This document shows, in pieces, positions 25,623 to 33,018 of a DNA stretch of 64,000 nt. Position 1 is the stretch's first letter, and each line of letters opens with the position of its first letter. Origin of the DNA: Novosphingobium profundi. GTDB taxonomy: Bacteria; Pseudomonadota; Alphaproteobacteria; Sphingomonadales; Sphingomonadaceae. The position numbers and the translations under genes were made by a program. Where the stretch lies: the NCBI RefSeq assembly GCF_018491765.1, contig NZ_JABWCU010000023.1, forward strand, positions 1-64,000. The letters are read 5' to 3'. A model generated the notes under the pieces. The model was given only the letters and a program-made list of their open reading frames with translations. It did no database searches and had not been told where the DNA came from.

Positions 25623-26030
25623 ATGCTCGATCTGACCAAATCCCGCCGGAAAACCGCCTATTTTGGCAAGGATGCCCGCAAGGCGGCCGCTGCTACGAAA
25701 TTCATTGGACGCGGATCCGCACTCAGCTCAACAGCAGCCTACGCCCGCGCATGTGGCGACCTCTCAAACTGCCATGCCTACACGCGCGAAGATGTCGTCA
25801 TGATCTCGGCCGAAGGCAACCGACGCGGCCGCCTGACGCCAGATTTCACGGAGATCGACCTGGCAATCGCAGCACGATCGCGCTTCATCACAGATTGCCG
25901 AGAGGATCGCGAGCGAGCGTACAACATAGGCGAACGCGAAGTTGCTCGTTATCTCGCCCATCATGGCTATCGCGAATATGCAGGCGGCCACTGGATGCCA
26001 CAGACCTCAGATATCGTCGGAGTTGAATGA
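25623..26030 (+). CDS. Leading-region protein of unknown function
   Basis: A 135-residue basic protein that I do not recognise. It begins MLDLTKSRRKTAYFGKDARKAA, has mixed helix/strand character, a CGDLSNCHAYTRED segment with two cysteines and a C-terminal EREVARYLAHHGYREYAGG. The ATG at 25623 has GGAGGA four bases upstream; the longer frame from 25551 is not needed. It overlaps the next gene by ATGA, so the two are translated together. Confidence 0.65.
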   Translation: MLDLTKSRRKTAYFGKDARKAAAATKFIGRGSALSSTAAYARACGDLSNCHAYTREDVVMISAEGNRRGRLTPDFTEIDLAIAARSRFITDCREDRERAYNIGEREVARYLAHHGYREYAGGHWMPQTSDIVGVE

Positions 26031-26404
26031 TGCCCGATATGAAAGCCTTTGACGACAACCCGAGTATGGGCCTCGACATCCTGAATCTCGAAACGGCCAC
26101 CACCAAGCTTATCGAAAGACTTGTCAGCGCGGCCCTAAAGCAGACCTTCGCAGAGGATCCACCGCAATTCGAACTCGACTACTGGCACGATGCAGTCCGC
26201 CTGTTCGTCAAGATTCCCTTGCCCGATGATCCCTCAGGCGAATGGCCCGCATGGTACATCGGACTCGAGGATCTCGTGCGCGGCACAATGGAGCAAGATC
26301 GAGACAACATGCGCGATCCCGGCCTCGTTGCCAGCGCCGTCAATCTGGCGAACGAATTTCGACGCATGGCTAACCTGATCGAAAGCGCCTTGCCCGAAAC
26401 ATAG
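26027..26404 (+). CDS. Leading-region protein of unknown function
   Basis: A 125-residue acidic protein coupled by ATGA to the gene before it. It has LETATTKLIERLVSAAL, then the aromatic FELDYWHDAVRLFVKI and PSGEWPAWYIGLEDL segments, and a long C-terminal helix LVASAVNLANEFRRMANLIE. There is no recognisable domain. A terminator follows at 26454, so the two form a bicistronic unit. Confidence 0.65.
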   Translation: MMPDMKAFDDNPSMGLDILNLETATTKLIERLVSAALKQTFAEDPPQFELDYWHDAVRLFVKIPLPDDPSGEWPAWYIGLEDLVRGTMEQDRDNMRDPGLVASAVNLANEFRRMANLIESALPET

Positions 26405-26453
26405 GAAAATGATGCCCGCCCACAAAGGCTGCTCACTCAATGCCGCGCTCAAT

Positions 26454-26490
26454 AAAGGCCCGTTGCTCCACGCAAGCAACGGGCCTTTTC
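26454..26490 (+). terminator. Intrinsic terminator
   Basis: AAAGGCCCGTTGCT pairs perfectly with AGCAACGGGCCTTT around a short loop, followed by TTCC. It closes the 25623-26404 unit. Confidence 0.85.
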
Positions 26491-26708
26491 CTTTGATGGT
26501 GCCCTAACGGGCACGACAACCCATCACGACGCCACCGCACGTCCACAGTCCCACCCTTTCGCAAACAGGCCAGCCACGCCCTCGCTTTCAGCGGGGCGGA
26601 CAGGCGCGCGTGACGCGCGCCGCCGGGCCCTCGAGGGGCCCGGAGGAGGAGGGGGAGGGAGAATGATGAGCTCGGACAGGGTGTTCGGGCGCATCAGGAG
26701 AATACGAC
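26491..26708. other. Structured leader region before DUF736
   Basis: 218 bases with no gene. It holds the palindromes GCGCGCGTGACGCGCGC and GGGCCCTCGAGGGGCCC, a long purine tract, and a ribosome site AGGAG before the DUF736 start. A structured, GC-rich leader is a feature shared with the ssb and DUF2493 genes downstream. Confidence 0.4.
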
Positions 26709-27215
26709 ATGGCACGCAACATCGGCACTCTCGCCCGCGTCAACAACGGCCCGATCGCGGGCGACATCAAGACCCTGACCTTCAGCGCGAAGATCGCGCT
26801 GCGCGAAGTTCACTCGAGCAACGAGCGCGCGCCGGCGTTCGATATCATGGCGCTTTCGAGCGATCGCCGCTCGTGGGTCGAAATCGGCGCCCTGTGGGAA
26901 TTCACCTCGAACTCGACCGGCGAAGTCTTCTACTCGGGCCGCATCGACGACGTTTCGATGCCCGCGCCGATCGACATTGCCGTCTTCAAGCAGGAGGACG
27001 GCAGCTTCGCGGTGTCCTGGCGCCGGCCCCAGCGCCGCGCGACGATGCCCGCCCCGACCGAGAACTCGGACAACGAACTGCCCGATCTGCCGCCCGCCAG
27101 CGGCGAGATGGGCGGCTCCTACGATCCGCAGACCACCGGCGACGGCCTGGGCGAGAGCACGGCGAGCGCGCCCAAGGGCCGCGGCGCCAAGGCGAAGCAG
27201 CCCGAAACCGTCTGA
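26709..27215 (+). CDS. DUF736 family protein (intact copy)
   Basis: A 168-residue protein of the DUF736 family, typical of alphaproteobacterial conjugative plasmids and integrative elements. The N-terminal half has the family pattern IGTLARVNNGPIAGDIKTL and WVEIGALWEF; the C-terminal half is a disordered proline/glycine-rich tail (LPPASGEMGGSYDPQTT) that extends beyond the usual family length. The role is unknown. The ATG at 26709 follows AGGAG. Its last third is duplicated at 23983-24199, and a terminator follows. Confidence 0.88.
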   Translation: MARNIGTLARVNNGPIAGDIKTLTFSAKIALREVHSSNERAPAFDIMALSSDRRSWVEIGALWEFTSNSTGEVFYSGRIDDVSMPAPIDIAVFKQEDGSFAVSWRRPQRRATMPAPTENSDNELPDLPPASGEMGGSYDPQTTGDGLGESTASAPKGRGAKAKQPETV

Positions 27216-27260
27216 ACCATCCCCGGATCGGCGTAGCAGCCTCCACGCCGGTCAAACTTT

Positions 27261-27297
27261 GGCCCGCCGCCCTTCGGGGCTGGCGGGCCTTTTTTTG
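27261..27297 (+). terminator. Intrinsic terminator after DUF736
   Basis: GGCCCGCC and GGCGGGCC enclose a smaller GCCCTTCGGGGC hairpin, followed by seven T. Confidence 0.85.
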
Positions 27298-27411
27298 CTA
27301 TGCAAACGCAAGTCACCAAAAAACCGAAAGAAGAGGGGGAGGCAATCGGTCAGACCAACCCTTGACCTAGAGATTCACATTGGGACAAAAAGGTCATGAA
27401 AGGACCGAGCA

Positions 27412-27588
27412 ATGTTTTATGCCGATCACATCGCAAATTTCGCGCTGGAGCACGACCTTGTTTCGGCATTCACACTGTGTCTGCTCCCGGGCCTTTACTG
27501 CGTATTCTTCACCCTAATGCTTCTCGTTTGGGGAATGAAAAGTCATTCAGAAACTGTGATGCCAAGGGGGGGACGGCTACAAAATTGA
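27412..27588 (+). CDS. Very small single-pass membrane protein
   Basis: A 58-residue product starting at the ATG at 27412, which has AAAGGA seven bases upstream. It reads MFYADHIANFALEHD, one membrane segment (FTLCLLPGLYCVFFTLMLLV) and a short polar tail. Its TGA overlaps the TTG start of the next gene, which supports both as a coupled pair. I do not recognise it; small membrane proteins of this size in leading regions can be toxins or entry/exclusion factors, which is speculation here. Confidence 0.45.
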   Translation: MFYADHIANFALEHDLVSAFTLCLLPGLYCVFFTLMLLVWGMKSHSETVMPRGGRLQN

Positions 27589-27878
27589 TCACCGCCAGCT
27601 CGACCACGCTGGCGGCTTATTGCGCCCTCTTGTTCGCCACGGGAGCTCTCGATTCGGCCATTATCGCAAATCCGACATGGCAAAACGAAACCATCTCCCG
27701 TTCGCAGCGTAACAAACTGTTGGCTGGCATCACCAAATACGGATGCGATCGCTCGAAAGTCGTGCACATTGAAGCCAAACGACCGCTCGAAAATTCCGAT
27801 CTTGCCAAGCTTTTCCCGGACGTCGGGGCCAGTTTCCTCATCATCGGTCTACCCGATACGCCTATTACTGGTTGCTGA
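27585..27878 (+). CDS. Small secreted protein, unknown
   Basis: A 97-residue product read from a TTG at 27585 that overlaps the preceding stop (TTGA). It has a signal-peptide-like N-terminus (ASSTTLAAYCALLFATGALDSA), then a polar body with the basic helix SRSQRNKLLAGITKYGCD and a hydrophobic end ASFLIIGLPDTPITGC. A longer reading from 27396 shadows the small gene before it. It is unrecognised and probably periplasmic. Confidence 0.45.
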   Translation: MITASSTTLAAYCALLFATGALDSAIIANPTWQNETISRSQRNKLLAGITKYGCDRSKVVHIEAKRPLENSDLAKLFPDVGASFLIIGLPDTPITGC

Positions 27879-28427
27879 TCTCATCGGGCAGCGCCACGTC
27901 GACCCATGAGCATCGACACAACAATCCGCCAATAGCAGACCCCGCGGATACAGACGCAGCACCACTATGCGCTGGTATGCCGGTATCCATTGCAACACCT
28001 ACCATGTGATCCGGATGGTCCTCCACACCAAGCTATACGGCCTTGGAACCGCACCCACTACGAACCGGCTCAAGTCCCTTAGCCTCGCCATCACAAACAA
28101 GCGGGAATGCACCCCGAAGCCCTCGTATCCGTGCCAGCCAGAATGCGAATAGGGCTCCTTACCTGCTCCCGACCACCTAACGTTCTTCGCAGTCAGCCAC
28201 CACCAAAGAGCCGGCGGCGCCGACCGCCTCGCCAGTGCCCCTTGCCCCTGTTCGCAACCCTGCCCAACCCCGGCAAACCGGGCCGTGTTGCCCGCTAAAG
28301 CGGGCTGCCCGCACCACCCCGGTTCTTAGGGGTTCCCCTCCGTTTCACTCCGGTGGGCCGGGCTCCGCCCCGGGGCTCATCAGGGGCACCGGCGGACGGG
28401 CCGCCGGCTCAAATGGAGGCTTGTAAA
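27879..28427. other. Structured region upstream of ssb
   Basis: About 550 bases. The open frames here lack ribosome sites and I do not support them as genes. From 28250 on the sequence is dense in hairpins, such as GCCCGCTAAAGCGGGC and GGGCTCCGCCCCGG, similar in style to the repeats upstream of other leading-region genes. The ssb ribosome site GGAGG is at its end. Confidence 0.4.
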
Positions 28428-28763
28428 ATGAACGTAGTCAACCTGGTCGGCCGCATCGCCAAGGACCCCACCACCCGCAGCTTCGGCAACACCACCGTCA
28501 CCGAAGTGATCCTCGTCACCGAACGCCCGCGGATCCGCGACGGCAAGACCGAAAAGGACCCGCAGACCGGCTACACCCTGATGGACAGCGAGTTCCACAA
28601 GATCGTCATCTTCAACGGCATGGGCAAGGGCGTCCGCGACCACAAGGAAAAGGGCGACAAGCTCGCGGTTACCGGCAGCATCCACTACTCGCAGTGGACC
28701 GACAGCGACAACATCAAGCGCTACGGCTGCGAAATCCGGGCCGACAACGTCGAGTTCATCTGA
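28428..28763 (+). CDS. ssb: Single-stranded DNA-binding protein
   Basis: A 111-residue OB-fold protein. It starts MNVVNLVGRIAKDPTTRSFG and has the central EFHKIVIFNGMGKGVRDHKEKGDKLAVTG strand order and a C-terminal YGCEIRADNVEFI. It is shorter than chromosomal Ssb and lacks the acidic DDDIPF-type tip, so it probably coats transferred single-stranded DNA without recruiting the usual Ssb partners. The ATG at 28428 has GGAGG eight bases upstream. Ssb genes are classic members of conjugative leading regions. Confidence 0.9.
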   Translation: MNVVNLVGRIAKDPTTRSFGNTTVTEVILVTERPRIRDGKTEKDPQTGYTLMDSEFHKIVIFNGMGKGVRDHKEKGDKLAVTGSIHYSQWTDSDNIKRYGCEIRADNVEFI

Positions 28764-28768
28764 ACCCC

Positions 28769-28795
28769 AAGGGCGGCGCCTGGCGCCGCCCTTTC
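28769..28795 (+). terminator. Intrinsic terminator after ssb
   Basis: AAGGGCGGCGCC and GGCGCCGCCCTT form a near-perfect stem with a minimal loop, followed by TT. Confidence 0.8.
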
Positions 28796-28835
28796 GCCTG
28801 TCCACGCACCTTCAGCTTCTACAGGAGCACCAATC

Positions 28836-29243
28836 ATGGATGCTAACGATAAGATCACGGTCGAAATCGACGACGAGGTTCTCATTGAGCAAATCACGAA
28901 GCTCACAACCACACTCATGCCGTTACTCGCTGCAAGAGGTAAGCATCTACCGACCGACGATCTCGACCTGATACTCGTCAAGATCCTCTTTCACGGATAT
29001 TTCCACACCGACCGGGACCGTCGCAGCAAGATCTGGTTCACCGCATTCAACAACATGATGGACGCGATCGATTCACAACTCGAGTTCATACCGCTCGGCC
29101 AACTCAGCCTGCTTGGCACACGAATGGTTGCCGCGGCGTGCCGCTCTGATGAAGCAAGCAAGGCGCGCATCGCCAAAGTCGAACAGGCCATCTTCGAAAA
29201 CTACCGGGTCTTGAAAAAAAACGATCTGACAGTCTCCATTTGA
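28836..29243 (+). CDS. Leading-region protein of unknown function
   Basis: A 135-residue, mostly helical acidic protein: an N-terminal ITVEIDDEVLIEQITKL, a central LILVKILFHGYFHTDRDRR and a C-terminal KARIAKVEQAIFENYRVLKK. There is no family match I can name. The ATG at 28836 has AGGAG eight bases upstream. It sits between the ssb terminator and hairpin repeat copy B. Confidence 0.65.
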   Translation: MDANDKITVEIDDEVLIEQITKLTTTLMPLLAARGKHLPTDDLDLILVKILFHGYFHTDRDRRSKIWFTAFNNMMDAIDSQLEFIPLGQLSLLGTRMVAAACRSDEASKARIAKVEQAIFENYRVLKKNDLTVSI

Positions 29244-29251
29244 TCTGGGTG

Positions 29252-29394
29252 CGGGCGTCCCCCGCACAGCGGGGCCGGGCTCTATGGAGCTCGGCCCGGC
29301 TTCACCCTGGCGTACCGCCAGGCTTGCAGGCGGGCCAGCTCCACCAAGCCAGCCTGCGGCCGTCTTGGCCCTCCGGGTCACGATCCATGACGCG
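29252..29394 (+). repeat. Leading-region hairpin repeat, copy B
   Basis: A 143-base module that matches copy C (29943-30084) at about 88%. It folds into successive hairpins: CCCCCGC/GCGGGG, GCCGGG/CCCGGC, CCTGGCG/CGCCAGG and GCAGGC/GCCTGC, then ends CGATCCATGACGCG. It begins just after a stop codon and lies 100 bases upstream of the gene at 29495. Confidence 0.8.
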
Positions 29395-29494
29395 CTGATA
29401 GTCTCATCCTCCCCGAAACCTTGCCCGGCGCCCATGGAGCAAGGTACTATCTCTCTTCAGCGGCATGTTCATTCAACGGCACAGGACGACGTCC

Positions 29495-29920
29495 ATGTCT
29501 GCAGTGATCTACGCTTGCGGCCATTCGCGCGGCCGCAAATTCCAATCCGAAGATAGCCTAGCCACCGAGTACCACGCTCCCGATCGCAAAAGTGGTAACC
29601 TTTGCCCGCACTGTCGATCGAAACACCAATTGCGACGCCTGCGCGGATCGGATCGGCAAATCCAATGGGCCAAAGCTATCCGAAAAAGCCTCGATCTCGA
29701 CCTGTCCAACTTCTTTCAGCGCACTACCGGCGTGCTCTCAAGCGAGGACATCACCCAGCTGGATTGGATCGTCAGCTACGTGCATTCCCACGAATCCGCT
29801 GCGGAATGGTGGATCCAGAACCGACTGAAAACACCGCTGGAATTTCTCGAGCAAGCCATCGCGAAATGCCCTGAGAATATTCAACCCGAGGGTTTCCAGA
29901 TCCTCGACAAGATTTCCTGA
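29495..29920 (+). CDS. Leading-region protein with a putative zinc-binding N-terminus
   Basis: A 141-residue protein. Near the N-terminus it has YACGHSRGRKF followed 30 residues later by LCPHCRSKHQ; a CGH plus CPHC arrangement is a plausible zinc ribbon. The rest is helical (IQWAKAIRKSLDLDLSNFF; AAEWWIQNRLKTPLEFLEQAI). The ATG at 29495 was preferred because AGGACG lies upstream. Hairpin repeats flank the gene on both sides. The function is unknown. Confidence 0.6.
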   Translation: MSAVIYACGHSRGRKFQSEDSLATEYHAPDRKSGNLCPHCRSKHQLRRLRGSDRQIQWAKAIRKSLDLDLSNFFQRTTGVLSSEDITQLDWIVSYVHSHESAAEWWIQNRLKTPLEFLEQAIAKCPENIQPEGFQILDKIS

Positions 29921-29942
29921 ATTACAGCGTTACGCATCGCTC

Positions 29943-30084
29943 CGGGCGTCCCCCGCTGAGCGGGGACGGGCTCTATTACGCTGTCCCGGCTTCACCCTGG
30001 CGTACCGCCAGGCTTGCAGGCGGGCCATCTCCACCAAGCCAGCCTGCGGCCGTCTTGGCCCCCCGGGTCACGATCCCTGACGCA
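29943..30084 (+). repeat. Leading-region hairpin repeat, copy C
   Basis: The second strong copy of the 143-base module, 692 bases downstream of copy B in the same orientation, with compensating changes in the first two stems. It begins shortly after the stop of the gene at 29920. Confidence 0.8.
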
Positions 30085-30551
30085 CGGCACCGGCGTTGCC
30101 GAGTGCCTTGCAAAGACGCGCACGCGGCGCCGGTCTGACCGGTCCGCTAAAGCGGCCCGGCAGCCGGCTTTTGCGCGCACTCGCTTTGCGTCTCTCCCCC
30201 TCCAATTGCCTGCGGCAAAGCCGCCACCCATGGGGGTGGCTGGCGGCAGGGAGGGGGCTCGAAACTGGAGGTGTCCCCGCTGTTCGCCGTGCGTTCCGCG
30301 ACGGCGGCGGGGACGTCTTTCCTATCACACTAGGAACACCTGCCAAAACCTATCGACGTTCGGGGCTCCGTCAAGGATCGCGGTGCCCCCAATTTTCACG
30401 ACAACCAGCAAGCTGGCCGCCGAGAAAATCGGCTCCCCCACGCCCGTTTCACGGCGACGCGCCCAGGCGCGTCGTCCCTGACTTCTCCCCTCTGCGCCGA
30501 TGAATTTTGGGGGTTCCCACGGTGGGAACGCTTCAAAAATCGGAGGCTTTC
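30085..30551. other. Highly structured region upstream of the DUF2493 gene
   Basis: About 470 bases with no supported gene. It holds a large imperfect stem around 30200-30265 (GCCGCCACCCA facing GGTGGCTGGCGGC, extended by CCCCCTCC/GGAGGGGG-type flanks), a second one around 30275-30320, and a GGCGTTGCCGAGTGCCTTG block that resembles part of the direct repeats at 31.7-32.0 kb. Confidence 0.45.
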
Positions 30552-31553
30552 ATGACCACTTTCAACAACTTCGCCGACCTCGCTGAACTCCTCGTCAACG
30601 ACCGTATCGCCAAGGCTGCAACCGATGAACATGCCGCCGAGACTTACGCGGGTGCCTTCATCGAGCACAACGAGCTGGCCAAGCTCACCTACATGGACGA
30701 ACCGGTCTCCAACCAGATGCCGGATCCCGATCAGGCCCGCGCAGCCGTCGAACTAATCGTAGGCACGCTCTTCGACGTTTTCCGCGACACGATCATGGAA
30801 GAACACGCGCAGCGTCTTGCATGGGGCTTCGTCAACTCCTTCCACATGACCGCACGGCTCGCCGAGGGGCGTGAGGACGATGCCGCCAAGAAGCTGGGCG
30901 AACTGGTCCGCATCAACGACACGAGCGAAATCCACACCGTCGAAGTCGAAGAGACACAGATCCTCTGCCAGACCATGCAAGGATGCCGCGAAGCGCTGGA
31001 AGCCATGCGCGACCACGCATCGGACATGTACCGGGTCGAAACCGGGCGCCCATTCACCGCCGCACGCGGTTCGCAAGTCTCGAAGAACACCGCCACGGCC
31101 TCACAGGTCCAAGCTCGTGACTTCCTCGCAGCCCGCCGGCGTCAACGCGACGAACAGCTCGCTCCGACCGGGCCCGTCGTTGTCGTATCGGGCGGTCAGG
31201 TCTGGCACGACCACGCGATGCTGTGGGAGATCCTCGACGACATCAAGGCGCGCATCCCCGAGATGGTCCTTGCCACGACCGGAATGCGCAAGGGCGTCGA
31301 TGCCATCGCAACAGGCTGGGCACAATCACGCAAGGTCCACGCCGTTCACTTCCTCCCCAATCGCCAGCACGGCAACCGCGCGCCGTTCATGCGCAACGAG
31401 ACGATCGTAAAGCTTCGTCCGGTCGAAGCGATCGTCTGTGAAGGATCCGGCATCCAGAGCAACCTCGCGCAGCGCCTTCGTGCCGCTGGCGTACCGATGC
31501 ACATCCGCCGCATCGCCGACCAAATCTCGCCCGAGCGCATCAAGCAGGCCTGA
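30552..31553 (+). CDS. DUF2493 (SLOG-like) domain protein
   Basis: A 333-residue protein. The N-terminal two-thirds is helical and unknown (FADLAELLVNDRIAKAAT; KKLGELVRINDTSEIHTVE). The last ~120 residues form a DUF2493 domain: VVVSGGQVWHDHAMLWEILDD, the HAVHFLPNR segment, and IVCEGSGIQSNLAQRLRAAG. DUF2493 is a Rossmann-like SLOG domain thought to bind a nucleotide-type ligand, and this architecture is common on alphaproteobacterial plasmids near DUF736. The ATG at 30552 has GGAGG five bases upstream. Confidence 0.82.
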   Translation: MTTFNNFADLAELLVNDRIAKAATDEHAAETYAGAFIEHNELAKLTYMDEPVSNQMPDPDQARAAVELIVGTLFDVFRDTIMEEHAQRLAWGFVNSFHMTARLAEGREDDAAKKLGELVRINDTSEIHTVEVEETQILCQTMQGCREALEAMRDHASDMYRVETGRPFTAARGSQVSKNTATASQVQARDFLAARRRQRDEQLAPTGPVVVVSGGQVWHDHAMLWEILDDIKARIPEMVLATTGMRKGVDAIATGWAQSRKVHAVHFLPNRQHGNRAPFMRNETIVKLRPVEAIVCEGSGIQSNLAQRLRAAGVPMHIRRIADQISPERIKQA

Positions 31554-31560
31554 GCGCCAC

Positions 31561-31603
31561 ATGGGAGGTCCCGGCTACGGCCGGGGCCTCCCATTTCTTT
31601 TTC
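31561..31603 (+). terminator. Intrinsic terminator after the DUF2493 gene
   Basis: ATGGGAGGTCCCGGC pairs with GCCGGGGCCTCCCAT (one bulge), followed by TTCTTTTT. Confidence 0.8.
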
Positions 31604-31698
31604 CGTGCGCAAGACGCGGCTCCGGGGCATCGAACCCCTTCGCCGCGATCGGGACGAACCCTGACGGGTTGTACCCTCCGCAAACTGGAAACGCAGTG

Positions 31699-31776
31699 TG
31701 CCGGAACGCCGGCATTGCCGAGCCTTGTGACCCCGCCGCAGGCGCGCCGGGGCACGTCGTTCGGCTCGCCTCCGGG
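31699..31776 (+). repeat. Direct repeat 1 of a pair with 182-base period
   Basis: A 78-base block starting TGCCGGAACGCCGGCATTGC and ending GCCTCCGGG recurs at 31881-31958 with only a few changes. The two copies and their 104-base spacer lie in the 450-base gap between the DUF2493 gene and the gene at 32002. Confidence 0.75.
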
Positions 31777-31880
31777 TTGCGCCTGGCGGCGAGGGCAGGG
31801 CGCCAGTGGCCCGCGTTTCGCGCCGAGCGCCGCAATCCCATCGGGCATGGCGGCCGGGGGCCGCGCGCCCTCGGTTTGCG

Positions 31881-31958
31881 TGCGCCGGAACGTCGGCATT
31901 GCCGATCCTAGTGACCCCGCCGCAGCCGCGCCGGGGCACGTCGTTCGGCCCGCCTCCG
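31881..31958 (+). repeat. Direct repeat 2 of a pair with 182-base period
   Basis: The second copy of the 78-base block. Differences from copy 1 include GTCGG for GCCGG and CCTAG for CTTG. It ends about 40 bases before the start codon of the gene at 32002. No other gene-like feature lies in 31604-32001. Confidence 0.75.
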
Positions 31959-32001
31959 GGACACCCTTCGGGACCATGAAGAAAAGAGGAGGGGGGAAGC
32001 G

Positions 32002-32592
32002 ATGAGCACCACCAAAAGGGAGGATAAGATGCTCGTATTTTTCCGGCTCATCGACAAGGCGACCCCACTGTCATCAAAGCCAGTTCACGCCACGATGCGC
32101 GATCTCGGTCACCTTAAAGGATTGCTACACGCCAATGGCGTCATCGCGGATCCTGACGACGGTCAACACGAACACTCTGCGAAGAGCTTCGAGATCAATG
32201 CCAACGGCATTGCTTTAGCGGCGTTCGACACACGATTTCCCGGCCGTGACGATCTGCTTAGTATCGTCGAAGAAGCCCAGTTCCTCGCTCGGATGATCCG
32301 TATCGACGAAGCTGAAGACGGATCGGGGGCAACTCTGTCCGTGAGCGATCACATTGCCATGACGCCGGATATGGCGGTCACCGAAATTGCAGCTTCGCGC
32401 ATCATTCGATGTCTTGGCATTACCGAACGGCGAACCCAAACAATCACCTTGGACCAGCTGCGCAGGGCTCTTGAATACCCCGTCGTTTACGATCGCTTCG
32501 AAACAAAGAACCTCGAAGCGTACTACGCGTACCTCACGCGCATTGCCGGCCTCGAATATGGCGACCAGACACCAACAATGACGTGGTCTTGA
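32002..32592 (+). CDS. Leading-region protein of unknown function
   Basis: A 196-residue protein that I do not recognise. The N-terminal third has strand-rich MLVFFRLIDKATPL and MRDLGHLKGLLHANGV; the centre reads DDLLSIVEEAQFLARMIRIDE; the C-terminal third LDQLRRALEYPVVYDRFETK. The ATG at 32002 has a GGAGG tract upstream. It ends against a bidirectional terminator and converges on the gene at 32671. Confidence 0.65.
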   Translation: MSTTKREDKMLVFFRLIDKATPLSSKPVHATMRDLGHLKGLLHANGVIADPDDGQHEHSAKSFEINANGIALAAFDTRFPGRDDLLSIVEEAQFLARMIRIDEAEDGSGATLSVSDHIAMTPDMAVTEIAASRIIRCLGITERRTQTITLDQLRRALEYPVVYDRFETKNLEAYYAYLTRIAGLEYGDQTPTMTWS

Positions 32593-32612
32593 TTACCGCC
32601 ACCACAGCACAG

Positions 32613-32652
32613 AAAAGGGGACCGACCGGCACGCCGGACGGTCCCCTTTTTT
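32613..32652. terminator. Bidirectional intrinsic terminator
   Basis: AAAAGGGGACCGTCCGGC-type arms pair across a small loop, with A run on one side and six T on the other, so it can serve the convergent genes at 32002 (+) and 32671 (-). Confidence 0.85.
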
Positions 32653-32670
32653 GCTTCAAACTCTCAAGCC

Positions 32671-32961
32671 TCAAGCCGCCAGAGAACTGGCCTCGGAAGT
32701 CGGGGCCGCAGCATTTGCCGTGCTGCGCTGCGTAGGCACGGATACCGAGCCCTGCAGAAGCGCTAGCGCCTTATCTGCACCCAACTGCACAGTGGCTTCA
32801 AGGATCCCCCGAGCAGCCTCGAAGGGAAGCTTTTTTACGAGCTTTTGGATCTGTCGATCCTGCTCCATGCGCTCCTTATCAGCGAGGCGCTTTTTACGCT
32901 CTGCAAGAGCCGCTTCTTCGGCTTCAATAGCCTGCCGCTCACGTTCAATTTTGGGATTCAC
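32671..32961 (-). CDS. Small coiled-coil protein next to the oriT region
   Basis: A 96-residue protein read from the GTG at 32961, which has GGAGGA five bases upstream; an ATG at 32973 lacks a site. The first half is a charged coiled coil (RERQAIEAEEAALAERKKR), the second half a helical LVKKLPFEAARGILEATVQLG with a small polar tail. I do not recognise it. Because it faces away from the relaxase operon across the putative oriT, a relaxosome accessory role like that of TraC/TraD-type mobilisation proteins is possible, but unproven. Confidence 0.6.
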   Translation of the reverse strand: MNPKIERERQAIEAEEAALAERKKRLADKERMEQDRQIQKLVKKLPFEAARGILEATVQLGADKALALLQGSVSVPTQRSTANAAAPTSEASSLAA

Positions 32962-33018
32962 AGCTTCCTCCATATGCAATTGGAAGAACCCTGAAAGCAC
33001 GCTCGACAGTGGCCGCAT

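Noticed and set aside
27967..28152. A 61-codon plus-strand frame in the gap before ssb
   Set aside because: There is no ribosome site and no recognisable protein pattern.
29252..30084. The repeated modules as a CRISPR array
   Set aside because: There are only two or three long copies separated by genes, not short repeats with regular spacers.
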